Origin: ECT2AJA-044 sp965262845
GTDB lineage: Bacteria > Bacteroidota > Bacteroidia > Flavobacteriales > ECT2AJA-044
Assembly: GCA_965262845.1 (NCBI GenBank)
Contig: CBDHFX010000002.1
Location: 806,001-870,000 of the forward strand
Reading direction: 5' to 3'
DNA length: 64,000 bases
Shown here: one piece after another, positions 24,165 to 33,851 of the stretch
Numbering within the stretch: position 1 is the first letter of the stretch
How the letters are laid out: each line of letters opens with the position of its first letter
Made by a program: the position numbers and the translations under genes
The notes under the pieces: model-generated
The model's database searches: none
The model's input: only the letters and a program-made list of their open reading frames with translations
What the model was told of the DNA's origin: nothing

Positions 24165-25769
24165 TTATCGTACGATGATCCGTTCAAATCCCTTGTAGCG
24201 CATCAGGAATACATGCTTGTTGACGTAACTCCCCTTGCTGTTCTCCCGAAAATCAAATCCGTTCTGAAGAAGCCGCTCCTTTCGGGAGGTAATTTTCGCC
24301 AGGGAACCTGTTTCCATAAGCATACGCCCAAAAAAATACCCAATATCGAAGCCCTGGATCGAAAAACGACTCGGTTCATCATGAAAACGATTTCGGTACT
24401 GGATCAGGAAGGACTGCACCAGGCTATCCCGGTAGTTCACGGCCTGCGCGGCCGGATAATGGAAGTTCAGATTATTAAAATAAGCCTTGTCCACATCCAG
24501 CTGCTCCATCTCAGGTAACCCGATCACGATCACGTTTTTCATTCGCTTGGCATTGAGCTGGGTTATCAGGTCGGTCATAAACACCTTATCCGTACTGGGC
24601 ACAATAACCACATTCGTGTCGTCATCCTTCAGCCAGGCCAGGCCGTCAATCTGCACATCAAAGACCCGGATCTCGCGCACCTTTCCCGAATCAAGGTAAT
24701 AGCTGAATTTCTCTCGCATCAGGGCTGCATGGAGCGTATCCTGCATCGCATTGGTATAGACCATAAAAAGGTGACTGTCGCGAAAACGTTCAATGACCGA
24801 TCGCGCCAGAAAATCAATCATTTGCCGGTCCGATGCCAGCACCTGGGCATTGCGGGCGTGCGAATAAACAATGGCCGGATCCGTACTGAACGGCGATACC
24901 AATAAGGGGCCCTGATCCTGCCGGTGATCAGCAATGGCAAGTATATTGTGGCTGTATAACGGTCCGATGATCAAATCATGATCTGCCATTTTCTGGTAGG
25001 CCGCCCAGGAAAAAAAAGGATCGTCCTCCGAATCTTCTACGGATAGTTCGATTTGCAGTCCCTGCCGGGCTAAGGTATCCAGGGCGATCCGCAATCCATA
25101 GTAGAAATCAAGGGCGATCTCGGACCTGGGGAACACCGTGGGATCTTCTTCAAGGACACGATCCATATCAAGGCTGTCATTGATCTGAAGGTAGAAAGGC
25201 AATATGAGCCCGATCCGATAGGAATTCCCCTTCAGGCTGTCGGGTACAGTCTCGAGCCGGATGGCCGATGTCCATTTTGGTCCGGCCTTCATCTTCTTCA
25301 TGGCCTTATCGGCCGGAGCGGTCAGATCAACCTCTACCGGGATCTTCAACAGCGTTCCGACCTGCAAACCATTTTCGACCAGATCCGGATTCAGCTCATA
25401 TAGTTGCTGCGTACCGACCCCATATTCCGTGGTTATACTGTAGATCGTATTTCCCTTGACTACCCGATGAAGCAAATAAGCTTCGCCAGCCAGAAAAAGA
25501 TCCTCCACGGGCTGACGCTCAACCACGGGGATCAGTAGCTTCTGCCCGATCCTGAGCCCATCCGCGAGTTGCGGATTGTATTTGACCAGGGTTTCCTGAT
25601 CAATTGCGTATTCCCTGCAAATACCATAGATCGTTTCCCTGGGCTGTACCTCGTGCGTAACAAATTTTTGATCTGCGGTATCCATCTGATCTGCGGCGGT
25701 ATCCATCTGGCCGTAGGCCATGGTCGCCATCAGAAAAAAAAGGGTCGATATGATTATCCGCCTGGGCAC
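24165..25769 (-). CDS. LysM protein with a periplasmic-binding-protein-like domain
   Basis: 534 residues from the GTG at 25769, which gives a good signal peptide (MPRRIIISTLFFLMATMAYGQ). Two LysM repeats follow (HEVQPRETIYGICREYAID...; LHRVVKGNTIYSITTEYGVG...), which bind peptidoglycan. The remaining 350 residues have the two-lobed pattern of amino-acid receptor proteins (RIGLILPFYLQIND, DHDLIIGPLYSHN, GLPEMEQLD). Such proteins are common in Bacteroidota, probably as envelope factors; ligand unknown. The frame is open to 25859 and overlaps guaA's stop. A -7 element (TAATTTTG, 25821-25814) argues for the downstream start. Confidence 0.75.
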   Translation of the reverse strand: MPRRIIISTLFFLMATMAYGQMDTAADQMDTADQKFVTHEVQPRETIYGICREYAIDQETLVKYNPQLADGLRIGQKLLIPVVERQPVEDLFLAGEAYLLHRVVKGNTIYSITTEYGVGTQQLYELNPDLVENGLQVGTLLKIPVEVDLTAPADKAMKKMKAGPKWTSAIRLETVPDSLKGNSYRIGLILPFYLQINDSLDMDRVLEEDPTVFPRSEIALDFYYGLRIALDTLARQGLQIELSVEDSEDDPFFSWAAYQKMADHDLIIGPLYSHNILAIADHRQDQGPLLVSPFSTDPAIVYSHARNAQVLASDRQMIDFLARSVIERFRDSHLFMVYTNAMQDTLHAALMREKFSYYLDSGKVREIRVFDVQIDGLAWLKDDDTNVVIVPSTDKVFMTDLITQLNAKRMKNVIVIGLPEMEQLDVDKAYFNNLNFHYPAAQAVNYRDSLVQSFLIQYRNRFHDEPSRFSIQGFDIGYFFGRMLMETGSLAKITSRKERLLQNGFDFRENSKGSYVNKHVFLMRYKGFERIIVR

Positions 25770-25849
25770 TAAGGGGGCACTGAATGATCGAATAGTATGA
25801 AAAAGCCGGAAACCAAAATTAAAACTAAAAACCATAAACGCTCTTCCGG

Positions 25850-27382
25850 TCATTCCCATTCGATCGTTGCAGGCGGCTTGGAGCTGATGTCGTATGCAAC
25901 CCGGTTCACCCCTTTGACGCGGTTTATGATCTGACCTGAAATTTGTGCCAGGAATTCGTGAGGCAAATGCGCCCAGTCGGCTGTCATACCATCGGTGCTC
26001 ACCACGGCCCTCAGAACCACTGCATTTTCATAAGTGCGCTCGTCGCCCATCACACCAACGCTGTTCACGGTGCTGAGCAGTATGGCCCCGGCCTGCCAGA
26101 CATCGTCGTACAGCCCCTGATCCTTTAGTCCCTGAATGAAAATATGATCGGCTTCCCGCAGTATTGCCACCTTACCGGGGGTGACCTCGCCGAGGATGCG
26201 GATCGCCAAACCCGGTCCCGGGAAGGGATGCCGGCCCAGCAATTCCTCATCAATGTCCAGGCTGCGCCCAATCCGGCGAACCTCATCCTTAAACAAGGTA
26301 TTCAATGGTTCCACGACCTTTAATTTCATGAATTCCGGTAATCCGCCCACGTTATGGTGACTCTTGATGGTGGCAGAAGGCCCCTTTAAGCTGACCGACT
26401 CGATCACGTCAGGATAAATAGTCCCCTGCCCCAGCCATTTCACGTCTTTGATCCTGTGTGCCTCCCGGTCAAATACCTCAATGAATACGCGACCGATCGT
26501 TTTTCGCTTGATCTCCGGATCACTGATCCCATCCAATGCCGCGAGGAACTGATCCCGGGCATTGACCCCGTGCACATTCAGCCCCATGTGCCGGTACCGA
26601 CGGAGCACATCTTCAAATTCATTTTTCCGCAGCAGCCCGTTATCCACGAAGATGCCGTACAAATTCTCCCCGATTGCCTTATGGAACAGTATTGCCGCAA
26701 CCGTACTGTCCACGCCGCCCGAAAGTCCGAGCACCACCTTATCGTTTCCGAGCTGCTCCTTCAGTTGGATCACGGTATCGTCAATGAAGCTGTTCGGAGT
26801 CCAATTGCGCGGGCAATGACAAATATCGTCCACAAAATTCTGCAGAAGCGTTTTCCCGTCTGTGCTATGATACACCTCCGGGTGGAACTGGATCGCAAAA
26901 GTATCCTCGTTTGAAATATGATACCCAGCTATTTTCACGTCATGCGTGCTGGCAATAATTTCATGCCCTTCGGGCAGATGTCCAATTGTATCGCCATGGC
27001 TCATCCATACCTGGGAGCCGGTATGCACACCTTTAAAAAGCACATTGCTGTTATTCACAAAGCTCAGGTTAGCACGGCCATACTCACGCACCTTTGACGG
27101 TTCCACACGGCCTCCGTTCGAAAGGGCCAGCCACTGAGCTCCGTAGCAAACGCCAAGCAAGGGTACCTTACCTTTGATCGCACTCAGATCGGGTTGAGGC
27201 GCGTCTTCCGAATGCACGGAAAAAGGACTCCCGCTGAGGATAACGCCCCTGATGTTATCGGTGATCTCCGGAAAATGGTTAAACGGGTGTATTTCGCAGT
27301 ACGCGTTGAGCTCGCGAATGCGGCGCGCAATAAGTTCTGTGTACTGCGAACCGAAGTCGAGGATCAGGATCATCTCTCGCAT
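25850..27382 (-). CDS. guaA: GMP synthase (glutamine-hydrolysing)
   Basis: 510 residues from the ATG at 27382, the normal length. It converts XMP to GMP using glutamine and ATP. The N-terminal class I glutaminase has nucleophile C79 (LLGVCYGAQ) and FHPEVYHS. The ATP-pyrophosphatase domain has the PP-loop LGLSGGVDSTV, and the C-terminus ends RVAYDISSKPPATIEWE. The open frame continues upstream across the TSUP gene, but that part is a shadow and has no family similarity. The gap to the TSUP stop is 11 bp, so both are probably co-transcribed. Confidence 0.97.
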   Translation of the reverse strand: MREMILILDFGSQYTELIARRIRELNAYCEIHPFNHFPEITDNIRGVILSGSPFSVHSEDAPQPDLSAIKGKVPLLGVCYGAQWLALSNGGRVEPSKVREYGRANLSFVNNSNVLFKGVHTGSQVWMSHGDTIGHLPEGHEIIASTHDVKIAGYHISNEDTFAIQFHPEVYHSTDGKTLLQNFVDDICHCPRNWTPNSFIDDTVIQLKEQLGNDKVVLGLSGGVDSTVAAILFHKAIGENLYGIFVDNGLLRKNEFEDVLRRYRHMGLNVHGVNARDQFLAALDGISDPEIKRKTIGRVFIEVFDREAHRIKDVKWLGQGTIYPDVIESVSLKGPSATIKSHHNVGGLPEFMKLKVVEPLNTLFKDEVRRIGRSLDIDEELLGRHPFPGPGLAIRILGEVTPGKVAILREADHIFIQGLKDQGLYDDVWQAGAILLSTVNSVGVMGDERTYENAVVLRAVVSTDGMTADWAHLPHEFLAQISGQIINRVKGVNRVAYDISSKPPATIEWE

Positions 27383-27393
27383 AGGCAAAGGTA

Positions 27394-28155
27394 TCAAATA
27401 AGTCCCACGATCAATCCGCATCCAATGCCCATCATCATAATACCCACCAGGATCTGAACGAAGCGCAAGGTTATTTTTTTCATCATCCGCTTTCCGACCA
27501 GCGCGCCGATAAAGGCGCTTCCTATTGCGATCATCACCGGTTGCCAGTGCGCACTCATCATGCCGTGAGGCATGCGTGCCAGATACATCGGTATCCGTGT
27601 AAGATCGACCAGCAGGGCAATCGCCACGCCTGTAGCGATATAGCCCTCCTTCGGGAGGCCGGCCCTGATCAGGAACATGCTCCGCAACGCACCCTGGTGA
27701 CCACTGAGGCCACCAAAAAAGCCCGACAGTATACCGCCTGCGGCGAGAAACCGCCTTTTGAAGGAAAACTGCCTGATGCGGGGAACGAGTTCCGTTAGCG
27801 CAAAAAGGATCATGAGCACGCCGATCACCGCTTTGAGCGGATCTATAAGTAAACTTTCCGAACGATACCAGGGCTCCAGATGGCTCAGACCCGAAAGCAG
27901 GCGCACCCCGAGAAAGGCACCGGCGATGCCCGGAACCCCAAACCACAGTACAGTGGGGCGATGAACCCATTTGGCGAGTATGCCAAACTTAAAGAGGTTA
28001 TTGAGCACATGTACGATAGCTGTAAGCGCAATGGCCACTTCAAGGTCAAAGAACAGCGCAAATACCGGCAGCAGCAAAGTACCCAGTCCAAACCCGCTAA
28101 TGAGGGTTAGCCAGGAGGCCAGCAAGGCTGCAAGTGCAATGATGATCAGATCCAA
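27394..28155 (-). CDS. TSUP family transporter (TauE/SafE)
   Basis: 253 residues with about eight hydrophobic segments. N-terminal half LLASWLTLISGFGLGTLLLPVFALF; C-terminal half ILSGFFGGLSGHQGALRSMFLI. These are the two glycine-rich TSUP signatures of an inner-membrane exporter or importer of sulfite, sulfoacids or other organic anions; the substrate is not predictable. The start at 28155 is TTG, and no ATG is nearby. Likely in an operon with guaA. A hairpin-repeat copy lies inside it (27557-27573). Confidence 0.85.
   Translation of the reverse strand: MDLIIIALAALLASWLTLISGFGLGTLLLPVFALFFDLEVAIALTAIVHVLNNLFKFGILAKWVHRPTVLWFGVPGIAGAFLGVRLLSGLSHLEPWYRSESLLIDPLKAVIGVLMILFALTELVPRIRQFSFKRRFLAAGGILSGFFGGLSGHQGALRSMFLIRAGLPKEGYIATGVAIALLVDLTRIPMYLARMPHGMMSAHWQPVMIAIGSAFIGALVGKRMMKKITLRFVQILVGIMMMGIGCGLIVGLI
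27557..27573 (-). repeat. TCAC-loop hairpin repeat, copy 4 (minus orientation)
   Basis: Minus strand reads ATGCC-TCAC-GGCAT followed by GAT, a perfect 5-bp stem, inside the TSUP coding region. It sits in a different reading frame from the other coding copies (PHGMM). Confidence 0.55.
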
Positions 28156-28264
28156 GTTCTTCGTTTTAGGCTTTTAGGATACATGGATGTCATCTCCTCC
28201 AAAAAGCATTTTCCTAAAATCGGAAGGGTCATGCCCTTTCAGGATCTGGCGTCGCATCTGTTCG

Positions 28265-29890
28265 TTACCGGTCTTTTGCATGAAGAACGTGAAAGTCGAA
28301 GGTGAAGGGATCCAGGTGCTCCATCAATCCGCGTTTGAGATCCGGGCCGTATTCGATGTAATACGGAATAAAATTATCGACGCGTTCCTGAAGCTTCCCC
28401 ATCGGGAAAAGGGTTTTTTTGAGGGTCCGCACGCGATCGGCCAGTTGCTGGTGTTTTCGTTTCTCTGCCCTGAGCAGCCGCCTGTGCAATTTTTCGAGCC
28501 CGTTCAGCTGTTTTTGCCTTTGTGCCCGAACCGCTCCACCGAAACTCTTCTCGGTCCGATCAGCAATCTGCTCCATTTCGGCAAACAGCTCCTCCAATAT
28601 CCGTCTGTACTTCTGAAAATCGAGGTTCTCATTGCTCTGTCCGGTCACGCATTGCTCCACCAGTGCCTCAGTTTCCCCGAACAGATCAGCCCACTCCAGT
28701 CCCAGCCGTTCCCACTTGTCATGCTCCCTGGCACTGACGATCAGCGCCGAATTCCGCAGGAACAGCAAGGGAAAGGGCACAGCAAAAGCCTCGAACCCGT
28801 TTTTCAGCTCCATCCAATAGGCCAGTTCTGCCCCACCGCCGATATACGCGAGGTTTGGCAGTATTGTCTCCTGATACAGCGGACGCATCAACACGTTCGG
28901 ACTAAACCGTTCCGGATGCCTGGTCATTTCCATTTCAATCGCCGCCGTATCAAAGGTCTTTTCGCGGTTTACCACATGCCATCCTGCTTCACTGGCCCCG
29001 ATCCGATCCCGCCCCAGCTCATCCAGATAAAACAAGTTGATCTCCCGCGGATCTACCTGTACATGATACTTTTGCTTCAATTGAGCTGCTGCCTCAGCAG
29101 CATGTTTGTGCGTTAATTTTTCTTTTATTTCGCGGCCTGCGGCCGGATGAAAGAGCTCTTTCAACGACAGATCGTCCCCGTCCAAAATGACTAATCCGTC
29201 TCCGGTAAAAAATTCGTGCACCAGGTACCGCGTGGCATCGGCCAGTGTATTCTGACCGAGGTAGGCCCGCCTGAAGAGGTCGTGCAGATCGCGGGCATTT
29301 GCGGATGGACCTGTCAGCTCATTGAGCTCATTCAATACGGTTTCGAACCCGGCCATGGACAGGCGCCCGACCGCCCCTGCTCCTCCATCGGACCGATGCC
29401 ACCGAAGGGTTTTGCCGAAAAGGTGAATATGATCGATCTCCGCGAAGTCGTGATCCTCCGTGGCCATCCAGTACACGGGCACAAAATGGTATTCCGGACA
29501 GGCTTTTTTGAGTTCTCCGGCCAAATTTATTACGTGAATGATCTTGTACCAAAAGTATAGTGGTCCGGTAAAGAGGTTCAGCTGGTGTCCGGTTGTGACT
29601 GTAAACGTATCCGGGTCTTTCAGGGCGGCGATGTTTTTTTCGACGCGATCCGGGGCCACCTGAACGTTCTTCAATCGGCCATACTGCTGTGTTAGTGCGT
29701 TCACCAGCACGCAACGGTGTTCGCTGTCAAAATCCGCCCTTGCCTTCATCTGCAGCCTAAACGCTTCCACATCCGGCCGCAGGCCGTAGAACGAACGAAG
29801 GCCCGGGGCATTGTGGGCGTAGTCAACCACCAGCTGCGAAAAGGCCCTGGTATCGGCGATGGGAAGCGTGTGGAGGCGAAACCGGCTCAT
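28265..29890 (-). CDS. bshC: Bacillithiol biosynthesis cysteine-adding enzyme BshC
   Basis: 541 residues, typical for BshC, which adds cysteine to glucosaminyl-malate to make bacillithiol, the low-molecular-weight thiol used by many Bacteroidota and Firmicutes. Diagnostic strings: VTTGHQLNLFTGPLYFWYK, VYWMATEDHDFAEIDHIH, and LYQETILPNLAYIGGGAELAYW, followed by the long coiled coil (LEKLHRRLLRAEKRKHQQL). The start MSRFRLHTLP is natural. bshA and bshB are not in the window. Confidence 0.95.
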   Translation of the reverse strand: MSRFRLHTLPIADTRAFSQLVVDYAHNAPGLRSFYGLRPDVEAFRLQMKARADFDSEHRCVLVNALTQQYGRLKNVQVAPDRVEKNIAALKDPDTFTVTTGHQLNLFTGPLYFWYKIIHVINLAGELKKACPEYHFVPVYWMATEDHDFAEIDHIHLFGKTLRWHRSDGGAGAVGRLSMAGFETVLNELNELTGPSANARDLHDLFRRAYLGQNTLADATRYLVHEFFTGDGLVILDGDDLSLKELFHPAAGREIKEKLTHKHAAEAAAQLKQKYHVQVDPREINLFYLDELGRDRIGASEAGWHVVNREKTFDTAAIEMEMTRHPERFSPNVLMRPLYQETILPNLAYIGGGAELAYWMELKNGFEAFAVPFPLLFLRNSALIVSAREHDKWERLGLEWADLFGETEALVEQCVTGQSNENLDFQKYRRILEELFAEMEQIADRTEKSFGGAVRAQRQKQLNGLEKLHRRLLRAEKRKHQQLADRVRTLKKTLFPMGKLQERVDNFIPYYIEYGPDLKRGLMEHLDPFTFDFHVLHAKDR

Positions 29891-30070
29891 CCAATTCAGA
29901 GGCTGGCCCGGGAAGGCAGGTTGATATGGTTGAAATTTCCGGGACGCATAGGTAGTACAACGGCTTTTTTGCCGAAGGGTTCATGGAGATGGCCAAACAG
30001 TGAGAACGGATCGCCGAACATGTTGCTGTTTTGTTTTGGTGGCCCAAAGTAAGGAATGCGGACAGAATTT

Positions 30071-30078
30071 TACCTTTG
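30071..30078 (+). promoter_or_regulatory. -7 element for the MBL gene (TACCTTTG)
   Basis: Exact TAnnTTTG match 14 bp before the ATG at 30093, so the leader would be about 8 nt. No TTTG -33 box at normal spacing was seen. Confidence 0.45.
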
Positions 30079-30092
30079 GGCAAACTACTCCT

Positions 30093-30950
30093 ATGACTCT
30101 ACATACCATTCACTCCGGAAATTTTAAGCTCGACGGTGGGGCCATGTTTGGCGCGGTACCGAAAAGTCTGTGGTCGCGAACGAATCCGGCCGACGATAAC
30201 AACATGTGTCCCTGGAGTATGCGACTGCTGCTGATCGAAGATGGGGATCGGCTGATGCTGATCGACACGGGGATCGGCAATAAGCAGAGCGAAAAATTTT
30301 TTAGCTTCTACTACCTGTTCGGAGATCATTCGCTGGATGGGAGCCTGAAGACGGCCGGATACTCGCGGGACGATGTCACGGACGTGTTTGTAACGCATCT
30401 GCATTTTGATCATGCGGGTGGAGCAATCCGGCGGGCATCGTCCGGGGCCGGACATTTTGAACCGGCATTCAGGAACGCTACTTTTTGGAGTAATGAGCGC
30501 CACTGGAAATGGGCCACGGAGCCAAATGCACGGGAAAAAGCGAGCTTTTTGCCTGAGAACATTCTGCCGATCCGGGAGAGTGGTCAGCTGAAATTCATTG
30601 AACGGGGCAAAAGTGATCGTGTAAAAGAGGTGTTTCCGGGCATTGATGTGCTTTTTGTGGATGGGCATACCGACAGTCAAATGGTGCCGATGATCCATTA
30701 TCAGGGAACAAAATTGGTGTTTATGGCAGATCTGCTGCCCTCAACAGGACATATCCCCCTGCCCTACGTCATGGCATACGATACGCGTCCCCTGCTCACC
30801 CTGGAAGAACGCAAAAGCTTTTTCCCGGAAGCAGCCAGGGAAGAATATATCCTCTTTTTGGAGCACGACTTCTACAACGATTGCTGTACGCTACAGATGA
30901 CGGAGAAAGGCCCCCGTTTAAAGGAGACTTTTCAGCTGAGCGATCTCTAA
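30093..30950 (+). CDS. MBL-fold metallo-hydrolase
   Basis: 285 residues from the ATG at 30093. The metallo-beta-lactamase signature THLHFDHAGG (HxHxDH) is followed by VDGHTDSQMVPMI and LEHDFYND, completing the two-zinc site. Its substrate cannot be inferred; the family covers lactonases, thioesterases and hydrolases. The open frame begins at 30000, but the added residues have no family match and the promoter element lies within them. Stands alone upstream of rpsA. Confidence 0.88.
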   Translation: MTLHTIHSGNFKLDGGAMFGAVPKSLWSRTNPADDNNMCPWSMRLLLIEDGDRLMLIDTGIGNKQSEKFFSFYYLFGDHSLDGSLKTAGYSRDDVTDVFVTHLHFDHAGGAIRRASSGAGHFEPAFRNATFWSNERHWKWATEPNAREKASFLPENILPIRESGQLKFIERGKSDRVKEVFPGIDVLFVDGHTDSQMVPMIHYQGTKLVFMADLLPSTGHIPLPYVMAYDTRPLLTLEERKSFFPEAAREEYILFLEHDFYNDCCTLQMTEKGPRLKETFQLSDL

Positions 30951-31045
30951 TCTGCGTTGTGTGATACTACTGGCTTCCCGATCTGCTCCCAGGCGTTGAT
31001 CAATTCGCACGGGCAGCAGCACATTGGCTGCAGCACTTTTCCCGC

Positions 31046-31076
31046 TTTCAGGAAGGAAAAGGAATTCGTACCTTTG
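31046..31076 (+). promoter_or_regulatory. Promoter of rpsA
   Basis: TTTC at 31046-31049 and TACCTTTG at 31069-31076 are separated by 19 bp, a good Bacteroidota -33/-7 pair. It implies a leader of about 105 nt before the rpsA ATG. The leader begins with a small hairpin (CCCTT 31080-31084 with AAGGG 31093-31097). Confidence 0.6.
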
Positions 31077-31188
31077 CAGCCCTTTTGAGCGCAAGGGTGA
31101 AACTGAAAAAGGGAATAGCGGAACTAAGTTAAACAGCTCCGGACGTGGGCGCCAGGCCACCCGGCACGTTTGGATACAATTTTTTTTT

Positions 31189-33231
31189 ATGTCCGAGGAA
31201 AGCAAAAACCAGGAGACTGAAGAAGCGAAGGCCGAAATGATCGGGAACGCAGAAGAACAAGCGCAAGACAAAGCAGAAGGCAAACCAGAAGGCAAACCGG
31301 AAGACAAAGCGGAAGAAATGGCCTCCGAAACTGTAGAAGAACCAGTTGAGGAAGCTACCAGCGTAACAGCTGAAATAGTTGAAGAAGTTGATGAGGAAGC
31401 AGAAAAGGCTGTTGAGACTGCTGCGGAGAATGTTGAGGAAGTAGCTGAAGTTGAGGAAGAAGCACCAGTTGACTGGGATAATCCGGACGGAAGCGGTGTG
31501 AGCTACACGAAAGAAGAGCGCGATCAGATGGAGGCCATGTATGTCGACACACTATCCAGCGTGATCGAGAACGAAATGGTGACCGGAGAAGTCGTATCGA
31601 TGACCGATCGCGAAGTGATCGTAGACATCGGTGCAAAATCTGAGGGAGTTATCTCTTTGAACGAATTTCGTTACAATCCGGAGCTCAAGGAAGGGGATAG
31701 CGTAGAGGTGCTTATTGATAAGCGGGAAGATAAAAATGGTCAGCTCGTGCTGTCGCATCGTATGGCTCGCAGCATTAAGGCCTGGGAGCGTATAAACGAA
31801 GCATACGATAAGGGATCGGTAGTTACCGGATTCGTGAAGTTTCGCACCAAAGGCGGCATGATCGTAGACGTATTTGGGATCGAGGCGTTCCTGCCTGGGT
31901 CTCAGATTGACGTAAAACCCATTCGGGACTATGATCAGTATGTGGAAAAGAACATGGAGTTCAAGGTGGTGAAGATCAACCACGAATTCAAGAATGTCGT
32001 TGTTTCTCATAAAGCATTGATCGAGGCCGATATAGAAGCCCAGAAGAAAAAGATCATCGGAAAACTCGAAAAAGGACAGGTATTGGAAGGTACCGTAAAG
32101 AACATTACCAGCTATGGAGTATTCGTGGATCTGGGAGGTGTAGACGGGCTGGGGCATATCACCGATCTGTCATGGAGCCGCATCAATCACCCGAGCGAAG
32201 TGGTGGAACTAGACGAAAAGATCAATGTGGTGATCCTCGACTTTGACGAAGACAAAACGCGTATACAATTGGGTATCAAGCAACTACATGAACACCCATG
32301 GGATAGCCTAAGCAAGGAAATCAAGGAAGGAGACAAGGTGAAGGGCAAGGTCGTTATACTTGCCGATTACGGCGCCTTCGTTGAAGTTCAGCCGGGCGTG
32401 GAAGGATTGATCCACGTGAGCGAAATGAGCTGGTCAACCCATCTTCGCAGCGCTCAGGATTTTATGAAGGTAGGAGATGAGGTAGAGGCGGTTGTATTGA
32501 CGCTGGATCGCGAAGAACGCAAGATGAGCCTGGGCATCAGGCAGTTGACTCCGGACCCATGGACCGACATCACCAGTAAATATCCGCTCGGATCAAAACA
32601 CACTGGTACTGTGCGCAACTTTACCAACTTCGGTGTATTTGTTGAGCTGGAAAAAGGAATTGACGGATTGATCCACATCAGCGATCTGAGCTGGACCAGG
32701 AAAGTAAGACACCCTGCTGACTTCACCAGAATCGGTGCAGAGCTGGAGGTTGTGGTACTTGACCTCGATGTTGAGAATCGTCGCCTGAGCCTGGGTCATA
32801 AGCAGGTGGAAGACAACCCCTGGGATACCTATGAGAGTATTTTCTTCGAAGGTTCCACCCACGTAGGCAAAGTAGCTGAACTGTTAGACAAAGGTGCACA
32901 GGTTATTTTCGAACGCGAAGGTTTGGAAGTGTTCGCCCCTTCACGTCATATCGTCAAGGAAGATGGTGGAAACCTGAAGAAAGATGAGGAGGCAGAGTTC
33001 AAAGTGATCGAATTCAACAAGGATTCCCGTCGCATCGTAGTTTCACACACACAGGTCTACCGCCAAATAGCTAACGAAAACAAAAAGCGGAAATCAGCTG
33101 CCCGCAGGAAGGAGGAGGAAGAGGCCTCACGCAACATAGCAAAGATCCAGGCCAGAGTAGAAAAGTCTACCCTGGGCGATCTGGATGCCTTGTCTCAGCT
33201 GAAGCAGGAAATGAAAGAGGAAAAGAAGTGA
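31189..33231 (+). CDS. rpsA: 30S ribosomal protein S1
   Basis: 680 residues from the ATG at 31189. An acidic, Glu-rich N-terminal tail of about 100 residues precedes six S1 (OB-fold) RNA-binding domains, recognisable as GEVVSMTDREVIVDIG, GFVKFRTKGGMIVDV, GTVKNITSYGVFVDLGG, GKVVILADYGAFVEV, GTVRNFTNFGVFVEL and GKVAELLDKGAQVIF. A basic C-terminal tail ends the protein. S1 unfolds and places mRNA on the 30S subunit; in Bacteroidota, where Shine-Dalgarno sequences are rare, it is especially important. The acidic tail is longer than in E. coli. The frame's upstream extension to 31024 is not used. Confidence 0.96.
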   Translation: MSEESKNQETEEAKAEMIGNAEEQAQDKAEGKPEGKPEDKAEEMASETVEEPVEEATSVTAEIVEEVDEEAEKAVETAAENVEEVAEVEEEAPVDWDNPDGSGVSYTKEERDQMEAMYVDTLSSVIENEMVTGEVVSMTDREVIVDIGAKSEGVISLNEFRYNPELKEGDSVEVLIDKREDKNGQLVLSHRMARSIKAWERINEAYDKGSVVTGFVKFRTKGGMIVDVFGIEAFLPGSQIDVKPIRDYDQYVEKNMEFKVVKINHEFKNVVVSHKALIEADIEAQKKKIIGKLEKGQVLEGTVKNITSYGVFVDLGGVDGLGHITDLSWSRINHPSEVVELDEKINVVILDFDEDKTRIQLGIKQLHEHPWDSLSKEIKEGDKVKGKVVILADYGAFVEVQPGVEGLIHVSEMSWSTHLRSAQDFMKVGDEVEAVVLTLDREERKMSLGIRQLTPDPWTDITSKYPLGSKHTGTVRNFTNFGVFVELEKGIDGLIHISDLSWTRKVRHPADFTRIGAELEVVVLDLDVENRRLSLGHKQVEDNPWDTYESIFFEGSTHVGKVAELLDKGAQVIFEREGLEVFAPSRHIVKEDGGNLKKDEEAEFKVIEFNKDSRRIVVSHTQVYRQIANENKKRKSAARRKEEEEASRNIAKIQARVEKSTLGDLDALSQLKQEMKEEKK

Positions 33232-33293
33232 TCATTCAGGCCTCGTGAGGAACTGAAAGGTCATCCCGGGAAATTGACCGCTTTTTTAATTGC

Positions 33294-33301
33294 TACTTTT
33301 G
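33294..33301 (+). promoter_or_regulatory. -7 element touching the pyrR start (TACTTTTG)
   Basis: TACTTTTG ends 4 bases before the pyrR ATG at 33306, so transcription would begin at or next to the start codon. ATTG at 33273-33276 is 17 bp upstream as a weak -33. Confidence 0.4.
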
Positions 33302-33305
33302 TGTG

Positions 33306-33851
33306 ATGACCCAGCGCACCCTACTCACTGCCAAAGAGGTGAACATCACCCTTCACCGCCTCAGCTGTCAGTTAATTGAGAAGCATCAGGATTTTTCCAA
33401 AACGGTGATTATTGCCCTGCAACCGCGCGGCGTGCCTGTGGCAGAGCGATTAAAAACGCTGTTGGAACGCCGTTCCATAGTGAAGAAGGTCCAGCTGGGA
33501 CATCTCGATACGACCTTTTTCCGGGATGATTTTCGCCGGCGGAATGAGCCGCTAAAGGCAAATCAGACCAAAATCGATTTCCTGGTCGAAGGGAAGAACG
33601 TTATTTTTGTGGATGATGTCCTGTACACCGGACGTAGCGCACGTGCGGCACTGGACGCGATCAACAGTTTTGGCCGGCCCGACAAGGTGGAACTCCTTGT
33701 ATTGATCAATCGCCGGTTTAGCCGACACCTGCCGATTGAGCCAACATACATCGGCAGTACGGTGGATTCGGTGGCAAGCGAGCATGTGATCGTGAAGTGG
33801 GAGGAATCGGAAGGAGAAGACAAAGTGGAATTGATGAGCGCCAGACTATGA
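33306..33851 (+). CDS. pyrR: PyrR-like phosphoribosyltransferase
   Basis: 181 residues from the ATG at 33306 (a GTG at 33303 is adjacent). The PRPP-binding motif VIFVDDVLYTGRSARAALDA is diagnostic, with IALQPRGVPVAERL before it. PyrR converts uracil plus PRPP to UMP and, in other bacteria, binds pyr mRNA to control attenuation. Here it precedes pyrB with an ATGA overlap (33848-33851). No attenuator leader is visible because the promoter abuts the start, so any RNA-binding role would have to act elsewhere. Confidence 0.92.
   Translation: MTQRTLLTAKEVNITLHRLSCQLIEKHQDFSKTVIIALQPRGVPVAERLKTLLERRSIVKKVQLGHLDTTFFRDDFRRRNEPLKANQTKIDFLVEGKNVIFVDDVLYTGRSARAALDAINSFGRPDKVELLVLINRRFSRHLPIEPTYIGSTVDSVASEHVIVKWEESEGEDKVELMSARL

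Noticed and set aside
27383..27970. N-terminal extension of GuaA
   Set aside because: It lies in another frame over the TSUP gene, has no family similarity, and GuaA of normal length starts at 27382.
33238..33252. GCCTC-GTGA-GGAAC as another hairpin repeat copy
   Set aside because: The two arms do not pair over five bases and the GAT tail is absent.
33231..33293. PyrR attenuator upstream of pyrR
   Set aside because: No terminator/antiterminator pair is visible, and the promoter -7 element touches the start codon.
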